5,553 nt of DNA from contig JANTGD010000258.1 of the NCBI GenBank assembly GCA_024763135.1, positions 1 to 5,553 of the forward strand, written 5' to 3'. The stretch comes from Thiotrichales bacterium (GTDB lineage Bacteria; Pseudomonadota; Gammaproteobacteria; UWMA-0217). The notes below the pieces were generated by a model. It had not been told where the DNA came from, did no database searches, and saw only the letters and a program-made list of their open reading frames with translations. Position 1 is the first letter of the stretch. Each line of letters starts with the position of its first letter. Below are positions 5,536 through 5,553 of this stretch, piece after piece. A program made the translations under genes and the position numbers.

Positions 5536-5553
5536 GTCACTGATCTTAGCAGT

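Noticed and set aside
5304..5543. Plus-strand frame open for 79 codons
   Set aside because: No ATG, no ribosome site, and it reads straight through the terminator hairpin.

Overview
The window reads as a compact chromosomal stretch from a gammaproteobacterium. The response regulator and histidine kinase are of the PhoP/PhoQ type, and the glycine-zipper, PepSY, fructosamine-kinase-like and small carboxylesterase proteins are all families common in that class. Base composition looks balanced to mildly GC-rich in the genes and more AT-rich in the right-hand intergenic region. Genus cannot be assigned from the sequence alone. All five supported genes lie on the minus strand, so transcription runs from right to left.

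Right to left: a perfect bidirectional hairpin terminator (5488-5535) closes off whatever lies beyond the right edge. About 540 bases without a convincing gene follow, holding two diverged copies of a ~40-45 bp direct repeat and a 16-bp stem-loop. Next come a TTG-started alpha/beta-hydrolase carboxylesterase (4299-4949) and, 6 bases later, a fructosamine-3-kinase family protein (3414-4292), which look like a two-gene transcription unit. After a 385-base gap with small inverted repeats comes a secreted glycine-zipper protein, best started at a GTG with a clear Shine-Dalgarno (2456-3028). A promoter with a perfect TATAAT then precedes a tight operon: a small exported PepSY protein (2141-2410), the PhoP-like regulator (1455-2141, stop and start overlapping by one base) and the PhoQ-like kinase (156-1445). 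The last 155 bases hold no recognisable gene.

Functionally, the left half is an envelope-sensing module: PhoQ-type kinase with an acidic periplasmic stretch, PhoP-type DNA-binding regulator, and a co-encoded periplasmic PepSY protein that may tune the sensor. The glycine-zipper envelope protein next to it may belong to the same envelope theme but seems to be a separate unit. The esterase-kinase pair is metabolic or repair housekeeping, the kinase probably acting in protein deglycation. The least explained parts are the repeat pair and the structured stretch between 4950 and 5535. No mobile element, CRISPR array, tRNA or rRNA was seen.
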